Origin: an uncultured Bacteroidota bacterium
GTDB lineage: Bacteria; Bacteroidota; Bacteroidia; Bacteroidales; SZUA-534
Direction: 5' to 3'
DNA length: 7,092 bases
Assembly (NCBI GenBank): GCA_937900725.1
Contig: CALCFP010000417.1
Coordinates: forward strand, 1 to 7,092
The translations under genes and the position numbers were made by a program. Position 1 is the first letter of the stretch. Each line of letters opens with the position of its first letter. Under the pieces are notes generated by a model. The model saw nothing but the letters and a program-made list of their open reading frames with translations. It ran no database searches and was not told the DNA's origin. Positions 1-6,810 of the stretch are shown here, one piece after another.

Positions 1-111
1 AAGATCATGTTTGATCTTCTCTCTGTATTCTTCTGCCTCAACCATTTTGTCAAGTGCCGATTCACAATCTTTGGAAAGATATTCCATCGATTTGATACTT
101 GGAAAAATCAT
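1..111 (-). other. Possible partial coding fragment on the opposite strand, unidentified
   Basis: Read on the minus strand, bases 111 to 1 give 37 codons without a stop, starting at an ATG and running off the window edge. The part downstream of an internal Met, MEYLSKDCESALDKMVEAEE, continues with YREKIKHDL. It has the charged, helix-forming composition of a normal soluble protein or coiled coil, whereas the + strand reading of the same bases is Phe/Cys-rich and unlike FtsW. The part between about 86 and 111 overlaps convincing FtsW sequence, so if a minus-strand gene is real its join to ftsW lies near base 85-95. I do not recognise the protein. A chance open frame remains possible at this length. 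Confidence 0.3.
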
Positions 112-615
112 ATAAAGAACTTCTCATCAGATAAAGAAGTTGACCCTAAAACATTTGATTGGGACAAAGATGGACAAAAGGGACATGCAAAGATTGCTAT
201 CGCCTCAAGCCATATTGTAGGCAAAGGACCGGGCAACTCTATTGAAAGGGATTGGTTGCCACAAGCATTCTCCGACTTCATCTATGCAATAATCATAGAG
301 GAACTGGGTATTATAGGAGGTGCGGCTGTACTATTTTTCTACCTTGTTCTTTTGTTCAGGGTTGGAAGTATTGCCAATAATTGCGAACGCAATTTCCCGG
401 CATTTCTTATACTTGGATTGGCTTTGCTGCTTGTCACTCAAGCAATTTTCAATATGTGTGTAGCAGTCGGCATAGCTCCTGTTACAGGTCAACCTCTGCC
501 TCTTATAAGCAAGGGTGGTACGTCAACACTTATTAACTGCGCATATATTGGCGTAATATTGAGTGTGAGCAGGTCGGCAAAAAAGAAAGTTAATACAGAA
601 CAAATTGCAGAATAA
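1..615 (+). CDS. ftsW: FtsW, SEDS-family septal peptidoglycan polymerase, 3' part (5' end missing)
   Basis: FtsW is the integral-membrane glycosyltransferase that polymerises lipid II at the division septum with its partner class B PBP. Only the C-terminal part is present. Visible signs are the sequence GKGPGNS, then QAFSDFIYAIIIEELG at the start of a membrane helix (its Asp, bases 274-276, probably matches the essential Asp of SEDS proteins), two further hydrophobic segments, and the SEDS signature PVTGQPLPLISKGGTSTL near the end. Recognisable homology starts at about base 86 with HRFDTWKNHI. The frame is open back to base 1, with an ATG at 7, but the ~27 residues before HRFDTW are rich in Phe and Cys and do not resemble the hydrophilic loop expected there. 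That ATG is therefore probably not a real start, and the first ~85 bases may be foreign. The stop TAA abuts the murG ATG directly. Confidence 0.93.
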   Translation, partial: KIMFDLLSVFFCLNHFVKCRFTIFGKIFHRFDTWKNHIKNFSSDKEVDPKTFDWDKDGQKGHAKIAIASSHIVGKGPGNSIERDWLPQAFSDFIYAIIIEELGIIGGAAVLFFYLVLLFRVGSIANNCERNFPAFLILGLALLLVTQAIFNMCVAVGIAPVTGQPLPLISKGGTSTLINCAYIGVILSVSRSAKKKVNTEQIAE

Positions 616-1725
616 ATGAAAGAGAATATAAAGGTTATCATCAGTGGTGGCGGAACAGGAGGGCATATCTTCCCTGCTATCTCCATAGCAAATGCAATTA
701 AGGAACAAATCCCTTCTGCGGAGATTCTATTTGTGGGTGCTGAAGGACGAATGGAAATGCAACGCGTGCCAGATGCTGGATACGAAATAAAGGGTTTGCC
801 AATATGTGGATTTGACCGCAAGAACCTTTTGAAGAATATTAAAGTTCTTTTCAAGATATGGAAGAGTCAGCGCATGGCAAAGAAAATCATAAAGGACTTC
901 CAACCTAATGTCGTTGTAGGTGTTGGTGGTTATGCAAGCGGTCCTACGCTGAATCAAGCTGCATCTATGCACATTCCTTGCTTGATTCAAGAGCAGAACT
1001 CATACGCTGGCGTAACAAACAAGCTACTTGCTCAGAAGGTTGCTAAAGTTTGTGTTGCATACGAAGGAATGGAAAGGTTCTTCCCTGCCGACAAGATAAT
1101 AATGACAGGCAACCCTGTGCGTCAGGATTTGCAGGACATCAAGTTCAACACTCCTGAAGCATTCAAATTCTTCAACCTTACACAAGGCAACAATATGAAG
1201 ACCCTGCTCGTGATTGGCGGAAGCCTTGGTGCTCGCACAATCAACGAGTGCATCGGCAACAACCTCGACATTCTTATCCGCAAGAAGATTCAGGTAATCT
1301 GGCAAACCGGCAAATACTACTACGACCGCGCCATTGAGGAAGCATCGCAGTACAACAGCAAGAACATTCACGTATATCCATTCATTAACCGTATGGACTA
1401 CGCATATTCTGTAGCCGATGCCATCATTTCGCGTGCAGGCGCCGGAACAATATCCGAACTGTGTCTTGTCGGCAAGCCTGTAATTCTGGTGCCGAGCCCA
1501 AATGTGGCTGAAGACCATCAGACAAAGAATGCTCTTGCACTTGTCAAGAACAACGCTGCACTGATGGTTACAGACAAGGACGCTCCTAACACCCTTGTAC
1601 CTCAAGTTGTGCAACTGCTTGAACAGGACGAGCAGCAAGTTCGTCTGCGAATCAACATTAAGAAAATGGCATTGCCAAATGCCGATGAAATAATCTGTAA
1701 AGAAGTATTGAATATTGCTCTATGA
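616..1725 (+). CDS. murG: MurG, UDP-GlcNAc:lipid I N-acetylglucosaminyltransferase
   Basis: MurG transfers GlcNAc from UDP-GlcNAc to lipid I on the inner face of the cytoplasmic membrane, making lipid II. The 369-residue product is of normal family length and complete. The N-terminal Rossmann domain carries the first glycine loop GGGTGGH (11-17), a second loop GVGGYASGP (102-110) and the conserved EQNSYAGVTNK segment. The C-terminal domain begins near residue 196 with GGSLGA (201-206) and holds SRAGAGTISE (272-281), whose Glu fits the UDP-sugar ribose ligand, followed by PSPNVAEDHQTKNA. The start is fixed by the ftsW stop (TAAATG), and the end overlaps murC as ATGA, a layout typical of translational coupling. 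Base composition steps from about 37% GC in the N-terminal part (sampled at 841-900 and 1141-1200) to about 58% at 1201-1260, almost at the domain boundary. Confidence 0.97.
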   Translation: MKENIKVIISGGGTGGHIFPAISIANAIKEQIPSAEILFVGAEGRMEMQRVPDAGYEIKGLPICGFDRKNLLKNIKVLFKIWKSQRMAKKIIKDFQPNVVVGVGGYASGPTLNQAASMHIPCLIQEQNSYAGVTNKLLAQKVAKVCVAYEGMERFFPADKIIMTGNPVRQDLQDIKFNTPEAFKFFNLTQGNNMKTLLVIGGSLGARTINECIGNNLDILIRKKIQVIWQTGKYYYDRAIEEASQYNSKNIHVYPFINRMDYAYSVADAIISRAGAGTISELCLVGKPVILVPSPNVAEDHQTKNALALVKNNAALMVTDKDAPNTLVPQVVQLLEQDEQQVRLRINIKKMALPNADEIICKEVLNIAL

Positions 1726-2798
1726 AAAAACTGACCGACTATAATAAAGCGTTTTTTGTAGGTATTGGCGGAATTGGGATGAGCGCCCTCGCCCGATGGT
1801 TCTCGCACACCGGCTACATTGTCGGCGGATACGACCGGTCGGATTCCGACATAACAAACCGTCTGGAAGCCGACGGCGCCAAAATCACATTCACCGACAA
1901 CGACGAATGCATACCTGACGATTTCAAGGCTGATGCCGACAAGGTTCTGGTGGTGTACACACCCGCCATTCCTGCCGATAGCAGCATTCTCAACTATTTC
2001 AGGAACAACGGCTACGATGTCGTGAAACGCTCGGTGGCTCTTGGCATCATTGCTCAAGACAGTTACGCCGCCTGTGTTGCAGGAACCCACGGAAAGACAT
2101 CAATCTCGACAATGGCGACCTGCATACTCGACCAGACACAAGTGGGCGTCAACGCATTCCTTGGCGGAGTCAGCAAGAATTTCAACACCAACGTGGTAAT
2201 CAAGCCTGAATCGCCTTGGGTTGTAATCGAGGCTGACGAATTCGACCGCTCATTTCTGACTCTGTACCCGCACATCGCACTCATAAGTGCCATGGATGCC
2301 GACCATTTGGACATCTACGGCAACAAGGCCGAAGTGGAAAAGGCATTCGCCAAATTTGTAGGTCAGGTGAAAAACGACGGAGTCGTGATAATAAAGAAAG
2401 GCGTCAACCTGTCGCACGAAGTCAACCAAAACGTGAAATACTACTCGTACGCGCTTGACTCTGAAGCCGACTTCTACGCAAAGAACATACACATCGAAAA
2501 TGGCGAATATGTGTTCGACATTGTGACTCCAAACGGCGCAATTGACAACATCAAGCTAGGAATGCCTGCGCTCTATAATGTAGAGAATGCCGTTGGCGCA
2601 ACAGCCATTGCAATGTTTGCAGGTGCATCGGAAACCGAAATAAGATACGGCCTCGCCTGCTATGCTGGTGTCCGCCGCCGATTCGACATCAGATTCAAGA
2701 ACAGCGACCTGGTTTTCATCGACGACTATGCTCATCACCCTGAAGAAATCAAGGCTTGCCGGTACGCGATTTCTATCCAGGCAAGGAAGTCACCGTGA
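1722..2798 (+). CDS. murC: MurC, UDP-N-acetylmuramate-L-alanine ligase, N-terminal and central part, frameshifted
   Basis: MurC is the cytoplasmic ATP-dependent ligase that adds L-Ala to UDP-MurNAc, the first stem-peptide step. This frame holds the UDP-MurNAc-binding domain with GIGGIGMS (14-21), the Mur ligase P-loop GTHGKTS (121-127), the EADEFDRSF segment (170-178), a central DHLDIYG and the start of the C-terminal domain with VRRRFDIRF and DDYAHHPEEI (334-343). Homology stops after Cys346 (2757-2759). The last 12 codons, to the TGA at 2796-2798, are out of frame and not MurC-like. The true continuation (VRDFYPGKEV...) begins at 2762 in another frame. By comparison with family spacing about three residues are missing, so a net loss of 7 bases fits. 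The start overlaps the murG stop. The gene is normally essential, so a sequence error or minority variant is likelier than a pseudogene. Confidence 0.93.
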   Translation: MKKLTDYNKAFFVGIGGIGMSALARWFSHTGYIVGGYDRSDSDITNRLEADGAKITFTDNDECIPDDFKADADKVLVVYTPAIPADSSILNYFRNNGYDVVKRSVALGIIAQDSYAACVAGTHGKTSISTMATCILDQTQVGVNAFLGGVSKNFNTNVVIKPESPWVVIEADEFDRSFLTLYPHIALISAMDADHLDIYGNKAEVEKAFAKFVGQVKNDGVVIIKKGVNLSHEVNQNVKYYSYALDSEADFYAKNIHIENGEYVFDIVTPNGAIDNIKLGMPALYNVENAVGATAIAMFAGASETEIRYGLACYAGVRRRFDIRFKNSDLVFIDDYAHHPEEIKACRYAISIQARKSP

Positions 2799-3100
2799 TG
2801 TTCCAGCCACACTTGTACACACGCACACGCGACTTCGCCGACGAATTTGCCGCCGCGCTTGATATGGCCGACCGCGTTATCATCACTGATATTTATCCTG
2901 CGCGGGAACTGCCTATTGAAGGTGTAACAAGCGAACTGATACTTAATAAGATGAAACTGGCCAACAAAATGGCATGCCCATTCAACAAGTTGCAAAAGGA
3001 AGCCGTAAAAATCAAATCGGGCGTACTGCTAACTATGGGAGCGGGTAACATCGACACACTTATCGAACCTATACACCAGGCAATGATTGCGGAAAAATAG
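2756..3100 (+). CDS. murC: MurC, C-terminal part, displaced frame of the same gene
   Basis: This is the rest of the MurC C-terminal domain, which binds the amino-acid substrate side and closes over ATP. The MurC-like sequence begins at 2762 (VRDFYPGKEVTVMFQPHLYT), continues with RTRDFADEF, then has the typical IYPARELPIEGVTSE segment and LLTMGAGNIDTL near the end. A TTG at 2756 and an ATG at 2798 are the only nearby starts, and neither looks like a genuine gene start: the fragment lacks ATP- and UDP-MurNAc-binding parts and would not act alone. Joined to the upstream frame with three restored residues, the protein would be about 461 residues, a normal MurC length, which argues for one gene broken by a small indel. 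The TAG at 3098-3100 lies 6 bases before ftsQ. Confidence 0.9.
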   Translation: MPVRDFYPGKEVTVMFQPHLYTRTRDFADEFAAALDMADRVIITDIYPARELPIEGVTSELILNKMKLANKMACPFNKLQKEAVKIKSGVLLTMGAGNIDTLIEPIHQAMIAEK

Positions 3101-3106
3101 AAACTG

Positions 3107-3910
3107 ATGAATAATAAAATAAAAATAGCGACAATATGGGTACTACTGGCTGGTACCCTGGCCACCACGGTCATTCTTGCTTGCAACGCGAGCAAGAATG
3201 TGCGTGTCAGCGCTATTTCAGTGCACATCAGCGACAACTCAAACAACAAGTTCATCTCGGAATCGGACGTCATCCAAGTGTTTGAAAAGGAGGACATCAA
3301 ACTGGTAGGCTCACTCATCGACTCTGTCAATCTTCACAGCATTGAAGACATTCTGCTTCACAACAACAAGTCGATAAGGCGGGCTGAAGTCTACCGCACA
3401 GTCTATGGAGAAATAGGCGTGAGTGTGGAACAACGCCAACCGGTTATGAGGATTATAAACCCTAACGGCGACAGTTACTATATTGACGCCAACGGACAGG
3501 TAATGCCATTGAGCAAGAAATACACCGCCCACGTAATCATTGTGAATGGATTCCTTAACGAACCTTACATGGACCACGTAGGCGAGAATCTGCTGAGAGC
3601 GCAAGTCAAGGCAGACAAGTCGTCGGGCGAACTGCTTCCCGACTTGTTCAAACTTGTACAGTTCATTAATGACAGTAAATTATGGAAATCGCAGATTGAG
3701 CAAATCTACATTAATCAGAAAAAAGACATAGAGCTTGTGCCACGCGTCGGCAACCACACCATCATTCTTGGCTCCGTCGACGACATGCACGAGAAATTTG
3801 AGAACCTTCAGGCTTTCTACAAGCAGGGACTCTCAAAGTACGGATGGAACAAATACAAGACCATCAACCTCAAATTCAAGAATCAGATAGTATGTACTAA
3901 AAGGATATAG
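3107..3910 (+). CDS. ftsQ: FtsQ, divisome membrane protein (Bacteroidetes type)
   Basis: FtsQ is a bitopic inner-membrane protein that bridges cytoplasmic and periplasmic divisome parts. The 267-residue product has a short basic N-terminus (MNNKIK), one hydrophobic segment at about residues 7-25, then a periplasmic region. Residues ~33-100 have the pattern of a POTRA domain (VSAISVHISDNSNNKFISES onward, then EVYRTVYGEIGVSVEQRQPV), followed by YYIDANGQVMPLS, a common FtsQ beta-domain motif. The product ends NQIVCTKRI. Sequence conservation of FtsQ is weak in general; the call rests on this layout together with the invariant position between murC and ftsA. ILAC at residues 23-26 resembles a lipobox, but an uncleaved anchor is the family norm. 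The ftsA ATG follows two bases after the stop. Confidence 0.9.
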   Translation: MNNKIKIATIWVLLAGTLATTVILACNASKNVRVSAISVHISDNSNNKFISESDVIQVFEKEDIKLVGSLIDSVNLHSIEDILLHNNKSIRRAEVYRTVYGEIGVSVEQRQPVMRIINPNGDSYYIDANGQVMPLSKKYTAHVIIVNGFLNEPYMDHVGENLLRAQVKADKSSGELLPDLFKLVQFINDSKLWKSQIEQIYINQKKDIELVPRVGNHTIILGSVDDMHEKFENLQAFYKQGLSKYGWNKYKTINLKFKNQIVCTKRI

Positions 3911-3912
3911 AT

Positions 3913-5277
3913 ATGGAACAGCAGGACAAGAACATCGTAGCGGCTATCGACGTGGGCACCACCAAAGTGGTAGTGCTTGTAGGTCGCAAGAGTGAAGACG
4001 GCGCAATCGAAATCATCGGTTACGGACGCACTGAATCAAAAGGCGTCCGACGTGGCGCAGTACTGAACATTGAATTGACCATTGACGCAATCAAAACCGC
4101 AGTGGCCAAAGCCGAAGAGACATCGGGCTACAAGATAACTGAAGCCTATATCGGAATTGCGGGACAACACATTCGCAGTCAACGCTTCACGCAGACACTG
4201 AACCGCAATTCACAAAGCGAACCCATCTCAGAAGGCGACATTCAGGACTTGATAAACCAGATGCGCGACGTCCCTACCGAAATGGGTGAAGAGGTGCTTC
4301 ACATCCTGCCTCAAAGTTACAAGGTTGACAACGAAAACGAGATAACCAACCCAATAGGCATCAGCGGGAAACAGATATCTGGCGACTACCACATAGTATT
4401 CGGACAGACTGCCGCAGCCAACAACCTGCGCCGTTGCGTCGAAAAGAACGGCATCACTGTAAAGCGATTGATATTGGAGCCGCTGGCTTCGGCGACAGCT
4501 GTGCTGACGCCCGACGACAAGGAACTTGGTGTGGCACTTGTCGACATTGGTGGCGGCACAACCGACCTTGCCATTTTCAAGGACAGCCAAATATTCCATA
4601 CCGAAGTGATACCTGTTGGCGGAAACATCATAACAAGCGACATAAAGGAAGGATGCGGAATTCTTGAACGTCTGGCTGAAAACCTTAAGGTACAATATGG
4701 CGCTGCCATACCTACTCCCGACATGGTCAACAAAGCCGTATCCATCCCAGGCTCAAGCGGATTGAAATCCAAGGAGATATCGCTCACAACACTAGCCAAC
4801 ATCATAAATGCACGTGTCGACGAGATTATAGCAACCATCAAGTTCCATTTGGACGCGTCAGGCGCAAACAAGAAACTCGGCGGAGGCATCGTGATAACTG
4901 GCGGTGGAGCAATGCTTCGCCATCTTGTCCAACTCTTTGCAGCACGCACTGGCTACGAAATACGCATTGGTATTCCAAATCAACGGATTATCAGTAAGAT
5001 AGAGTCTGTCACCACACTACCAAGCAACTCAACTTCAATTGGCTTGCTCAAAATGGCACTCGACAATTCGCTTATCGACGGAATGAGCGTGGAGTTCAAG
5101 AAACAGGACGCTGAAGAGCCAAAAGTCGAAGAAAAGGTTGCGGACGAAGACAACTTTGTTGACGACCTCAAGGAGAACAGGAAATCGGAGAAAAAAGGTT
5201 CAAACCTGGAGAAAATACAGAAAAAAGTCGGTTCGGTGCTCAACTGGTTCACTGACGACGTAGATGATGAATATTAA
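3913..5277 (+). CDS. ftsA: FtsA, actin-like membrane tether of FtsZ
   Basis: FtsA is an actin/Hsp70-fold ATP-binding protein that anchors FtsZ filaments to the inner membrane and recruits later divisome proteins. The 454-residue product shows phosphate-1 motif IDVGTTK (12-18), the FtsA-specific 1C region with AYIGIAGQHIRSQ and ISEGDIQDLI, phosphate-2 motif VDIGGGTTDLA (210-220) and the adenosine motif VITGGGAML (327-335). After residue ~390 comes a charged Glu/Lys-rich linker and then a C-terminal helix, LEKIQKKVGSVLNWF (432-446), whose hydrophobic/basic pattern fits the amphipathic membrane-targeting sequence. An unusually acidic tail, DDVDDEY, follows it. AAGGA at 3901-3905 lies 7 bases before the ATG, one of few Shine-Dalgarno-like sites in the window. 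The end overlaps a possible early ftsZ start at 5264. Confidence 0.97.
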   Translation: MEQQDKNIVAAIDVGTTKVVVLVGRKSEDGAIEIIGYGRTESKGVRRGAVLNIELTIDAIKTAVAKAEETSGYKITEAYIGIAGQHIRSQRFTQTLNRNSQSEPISEGDIQDLINQMRDVPTEMGEEVLHILPQSYKVDNENEITNPIGISGKQISGDYHIVFGQTAAANNLRRCVEKNGITVKRLILEPLASATAVLTPDDKELGVALVDIGGGTTDLAIFKDSQIFHTEVIPVGGNIITSDIKEGCGILERLAENLKVQYGAAIPTPDMVNKAVSIPGSSGLKSKEISLTTLANIINARVDEIIATIKFHLDASGANKKLGGGIVITGGGAMLRHLVQLFAARTGYEIRIGIPNQRIISKIESVTTLPSNSTSIGLLKMALDNSLIDGMSVEFKKQDAEEPKVEEKVADEDNFVDDLKENRKSEKKGSNLEKIQKKVGSVLNWFTDDVDDEY

Positions 5278-5280
5278 CCT

Positions 5281-5296
5281 AACAAAAAATATAACT
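5281..5296 (+). promoter_or_regulatory. A-rich leader favouring the 5297 ftsZ start
   Basis: Two in-frame start regions exist for ftsZ: ATGATG at 5264/5267, inside the end of ftsA, and ATG at 5297. The stretch aacaaaaaatataact lies directly before 5297. Bacteroidetes genes usually lack a Shine-Dalgarno site and prefer A-rich sequence just upstream of the start, so this supports 5297. The residues between the two starts (MMNINLTKNIT) do not resemble FtsZ. This is inference; no initiation site is proven here. Confidence 0.4.
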
Positions 5297-6739
5297 ATGG
5301 AAGGATTGATGAATTTCGATTTGCCAAAAGGCAACTCAAACATTATTAAAGTGATAGGCGTAGGTGGCAGTGGCGGAAACGCTGTCAACCATATGTTCAA
5401 CAAAGGCATCAATGGTGTCGATTTTGTAATATGCAACACTGATGAACAGGCACTTACCAACAGTCCTATAGCAAACAAGATTCAGTTAGGTGCCACCCTT
5501 ACACAAGGATTGGGAGCAGGCAACGAACCTAATCAGGGACGTGAAGCGGCTCGTGAGAGTTACGACGACATTGCTGAAATGCTGTCGCACAATGCAAAAA
5601 TGGTGTTCGTGACTGCAGGTATGGGTGGTGGCACAGGTACAGGTGCGGCACCTGTAATTGCACAACAGGCAAAGGATATGGGCATTCTCACAGTAGGCAT
5701 CGTCACTCTGCCATTCAGGTTTGAGGGTTCAAAACGCAAGAAACACGCCATCGAAGGCCTTGGCGAGATGCGCAAGAGTGTTGATGCGCTTCTGGTTGTC
5801 GACAACGAGAAAATACGTGAAATCTACGGCAACTGCCCATCGTCGCAGGCTTTCGGCTATGCCGACGACATCTTGACTCTGGCCGCCAAAGGCATTGCCG
5901 AAATCATCACCGTCCACGGCATTGTCAATGTCGATTTTGCCGATGTGAAAACCGTCATGACTGACAGCGGCATTGCACTTATGGGATCGGCCAGTGCAAC
6001 TGGCGACAACCGCGCCATTGAGGCCATCGAGAAGGCATTGCACTCGCCTTTGCTGAGCAATAACGATATTCGCGGAGCAAAAAACATTCTTTTGAACATC
6101 ATATCAAGTTCAGAACACGAATCAACAATGGACGAAGTTTGCGGCATTAACGACTATGTTCAGGAAGCAGCAGGCAACAACGCCGACATCATCTGGGGCA
6201 ACACCATCGACAACTCGCTTGGCGAGGCTTTGAGCGTCACTGTCATTGCTACTGGATTCGACGACGACAGCCTTAACGACTTTATCCCTTGCGAGCCTGC
6301 TGAGCGCAAGACTGTGGTTCTAAAAGATGCCATACAGAATGAACCTGCGCAACAACCTGTTGCTAACGAACCAAAACAACAAAGCAACCTCGGTTTCCAG
6401 ACAGATTTCGCAACAAACAACCGCGAGAATATACAACATCTCGAATTGGAAAACATAAATCCTATGGACTACGAAATACGTCAGGCTGAATTTGACTTCG
6501 GCGGTGCAAACAACAATTCATTTGTGGCTGCAAACAACATCCAACCACTGAAATACAGCACTGAACAGGAACTGCTCGACTTGGAAACTCAGCCTGCATA
6601 CCTGCGCCGTCAAGCACAAATGCAGGCGCAGCAAGCACCTGATGCCAATTTACAAAACAGCCAGATGTCGCATATGACTCTCTCAAGCGACGGCAAACTG
6701 CGCGAGAACAACTCGTTCCTATTTGACAATGTAGATTAA
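5297..6739 (+). CDS. ftsZ: FtsZ, tubulin-like GTPase of the division ring
   Basis: FtsZ polymerises with GTP into the cytoplasmic Z ring that organises the divisome. Counting from 5297 (480 residues; 491 from the alternative start at 5264), the GTPase domain shows VIGVGGSGGNAVNHM, CNTDEQAL, the tubulin/FtsZ signature GGGTGTG (110-116), and the T7 loop NVDFADVKTVM (Asn211, Asp213, Asp216) that completes the active site of the neighbouring subunit. The core ends near SVTVIATGF. A long, probably disordered linker rich in Gln, Asn and Pro follows (NEPAQQPVANEPKQQSN). PAYLRRQ (433-439) fits the conserved peptide that binds FtsA. Unlike in E. coli, about 40 more residues come after it, ending NSFLFDNVD, which I recall as a common ending in Bacteroidales FtsZ. 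All catalytic elements are present, so it should be functional. Confidence 0.97.
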   Translation: MEGLMNFDLPKGNSNIIKVIGVGGSGGNAVNHMFNKGINGVDFVICNTDEQALTNSPIANKIQLGATLTQGLGAGNEPNQGREAARESYDDIAEMLSHNAKMVFVTAGMGGGTGTGAAPVIAQQAKDMGILTVGIVTLPFRFEGSKRKKHAIEGLGEMRKSVDALLVVDNEKIREIYGNCPSSQAFGYADDILTLAAKGIAEIITVHGIVNVDFADVKTVMTDSGIALMGSASATGDNRAIEAIEKALHSPLLSNNDIRGAKNILLNIISSSEHESTMDEVCGINDYVQEAAGNNADIIWGNTIDNSLGEALSVTVIATGFDDDSLNDFIPCEPAERKTVVLKDAIQNEPAQQPVANEPKQQSNLGFQTDFATNNRENIQHLELENINPMDYEIRQAEFDFGGANNNSFVAANNIQPLKYSTEQELLDLETQPAYLRRQAQMQAQQAPDANLQNSQMSHMTLSSDGKLRENNSFLFDNVD

Positions 6740-6762
6740 CTAATAACACTGATTTTAAGGAT

Positions 6763-6784
6763 TGGCGGATTTTGTAATCCGCCA
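6763..6784. repeat. Perfect inverted repeat between ftsZ and lpxD
   Basis: The arms tggcggatt (6763-6771) and aatccgcca (6776-6784) are exact reverse complements around the 4-base loop ttgt, giving a stable 9-bp stem. It begins 24 bases after the ftsZ stop and ends 26 bases before the lpxD ATG. No run of T follows either arm directly (a ctttttc lies 21 bases downstream), so it is not a classical intrinsic terminator. It may stabilise the 3' end of the dcw transcript, weaken read-through, or be a dispersed REP-like palindrome. The sequence alone does not decide. Confidence 0.6.
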
Positions 6785-6810
6785 CCATCAAATCAACAAA
6801 AGACTTTTTC

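Noticed and set aside
1024..1638. A 204-codon open frame on the minus strand opposite murG
   Set aside because: It is wholly inside conserved murG; the translation is Cys/Val-rich without recognisable domains.
1722..3100. Programmed ribosomal frameshift in murC
   Set aside because: No slippery heptamer is visible at 2750-2765, and about three residues are missing at the break, which slippage alone would not restore; a deletion or error explains it better.
3107..3187. Lipobox-like ILAC in FtsQ suggesting a lipoprotein
   Set aside because: FtsQ is anchored by an uncleaved membrane helix in the family, the site lacks the usual small residue at position -2, and the gene position and downstream domains fit FtsQ.
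4386..4949. A 187-codon open frame on the minus strand opposite ftsA
   Set aside because: It lies wholly inside well-conserved ftsA, its Pro/Ser/Met-rich translation resembles no family I know, and it follows from the codon bias of the + strand gene.
6763..6810. Classical Rho-independent terminator after ftsZ
   Set aside because: The stem is good, but no T-run follows it directly; the nearest T5 lies about 20 bases away, next to the lpxD start.
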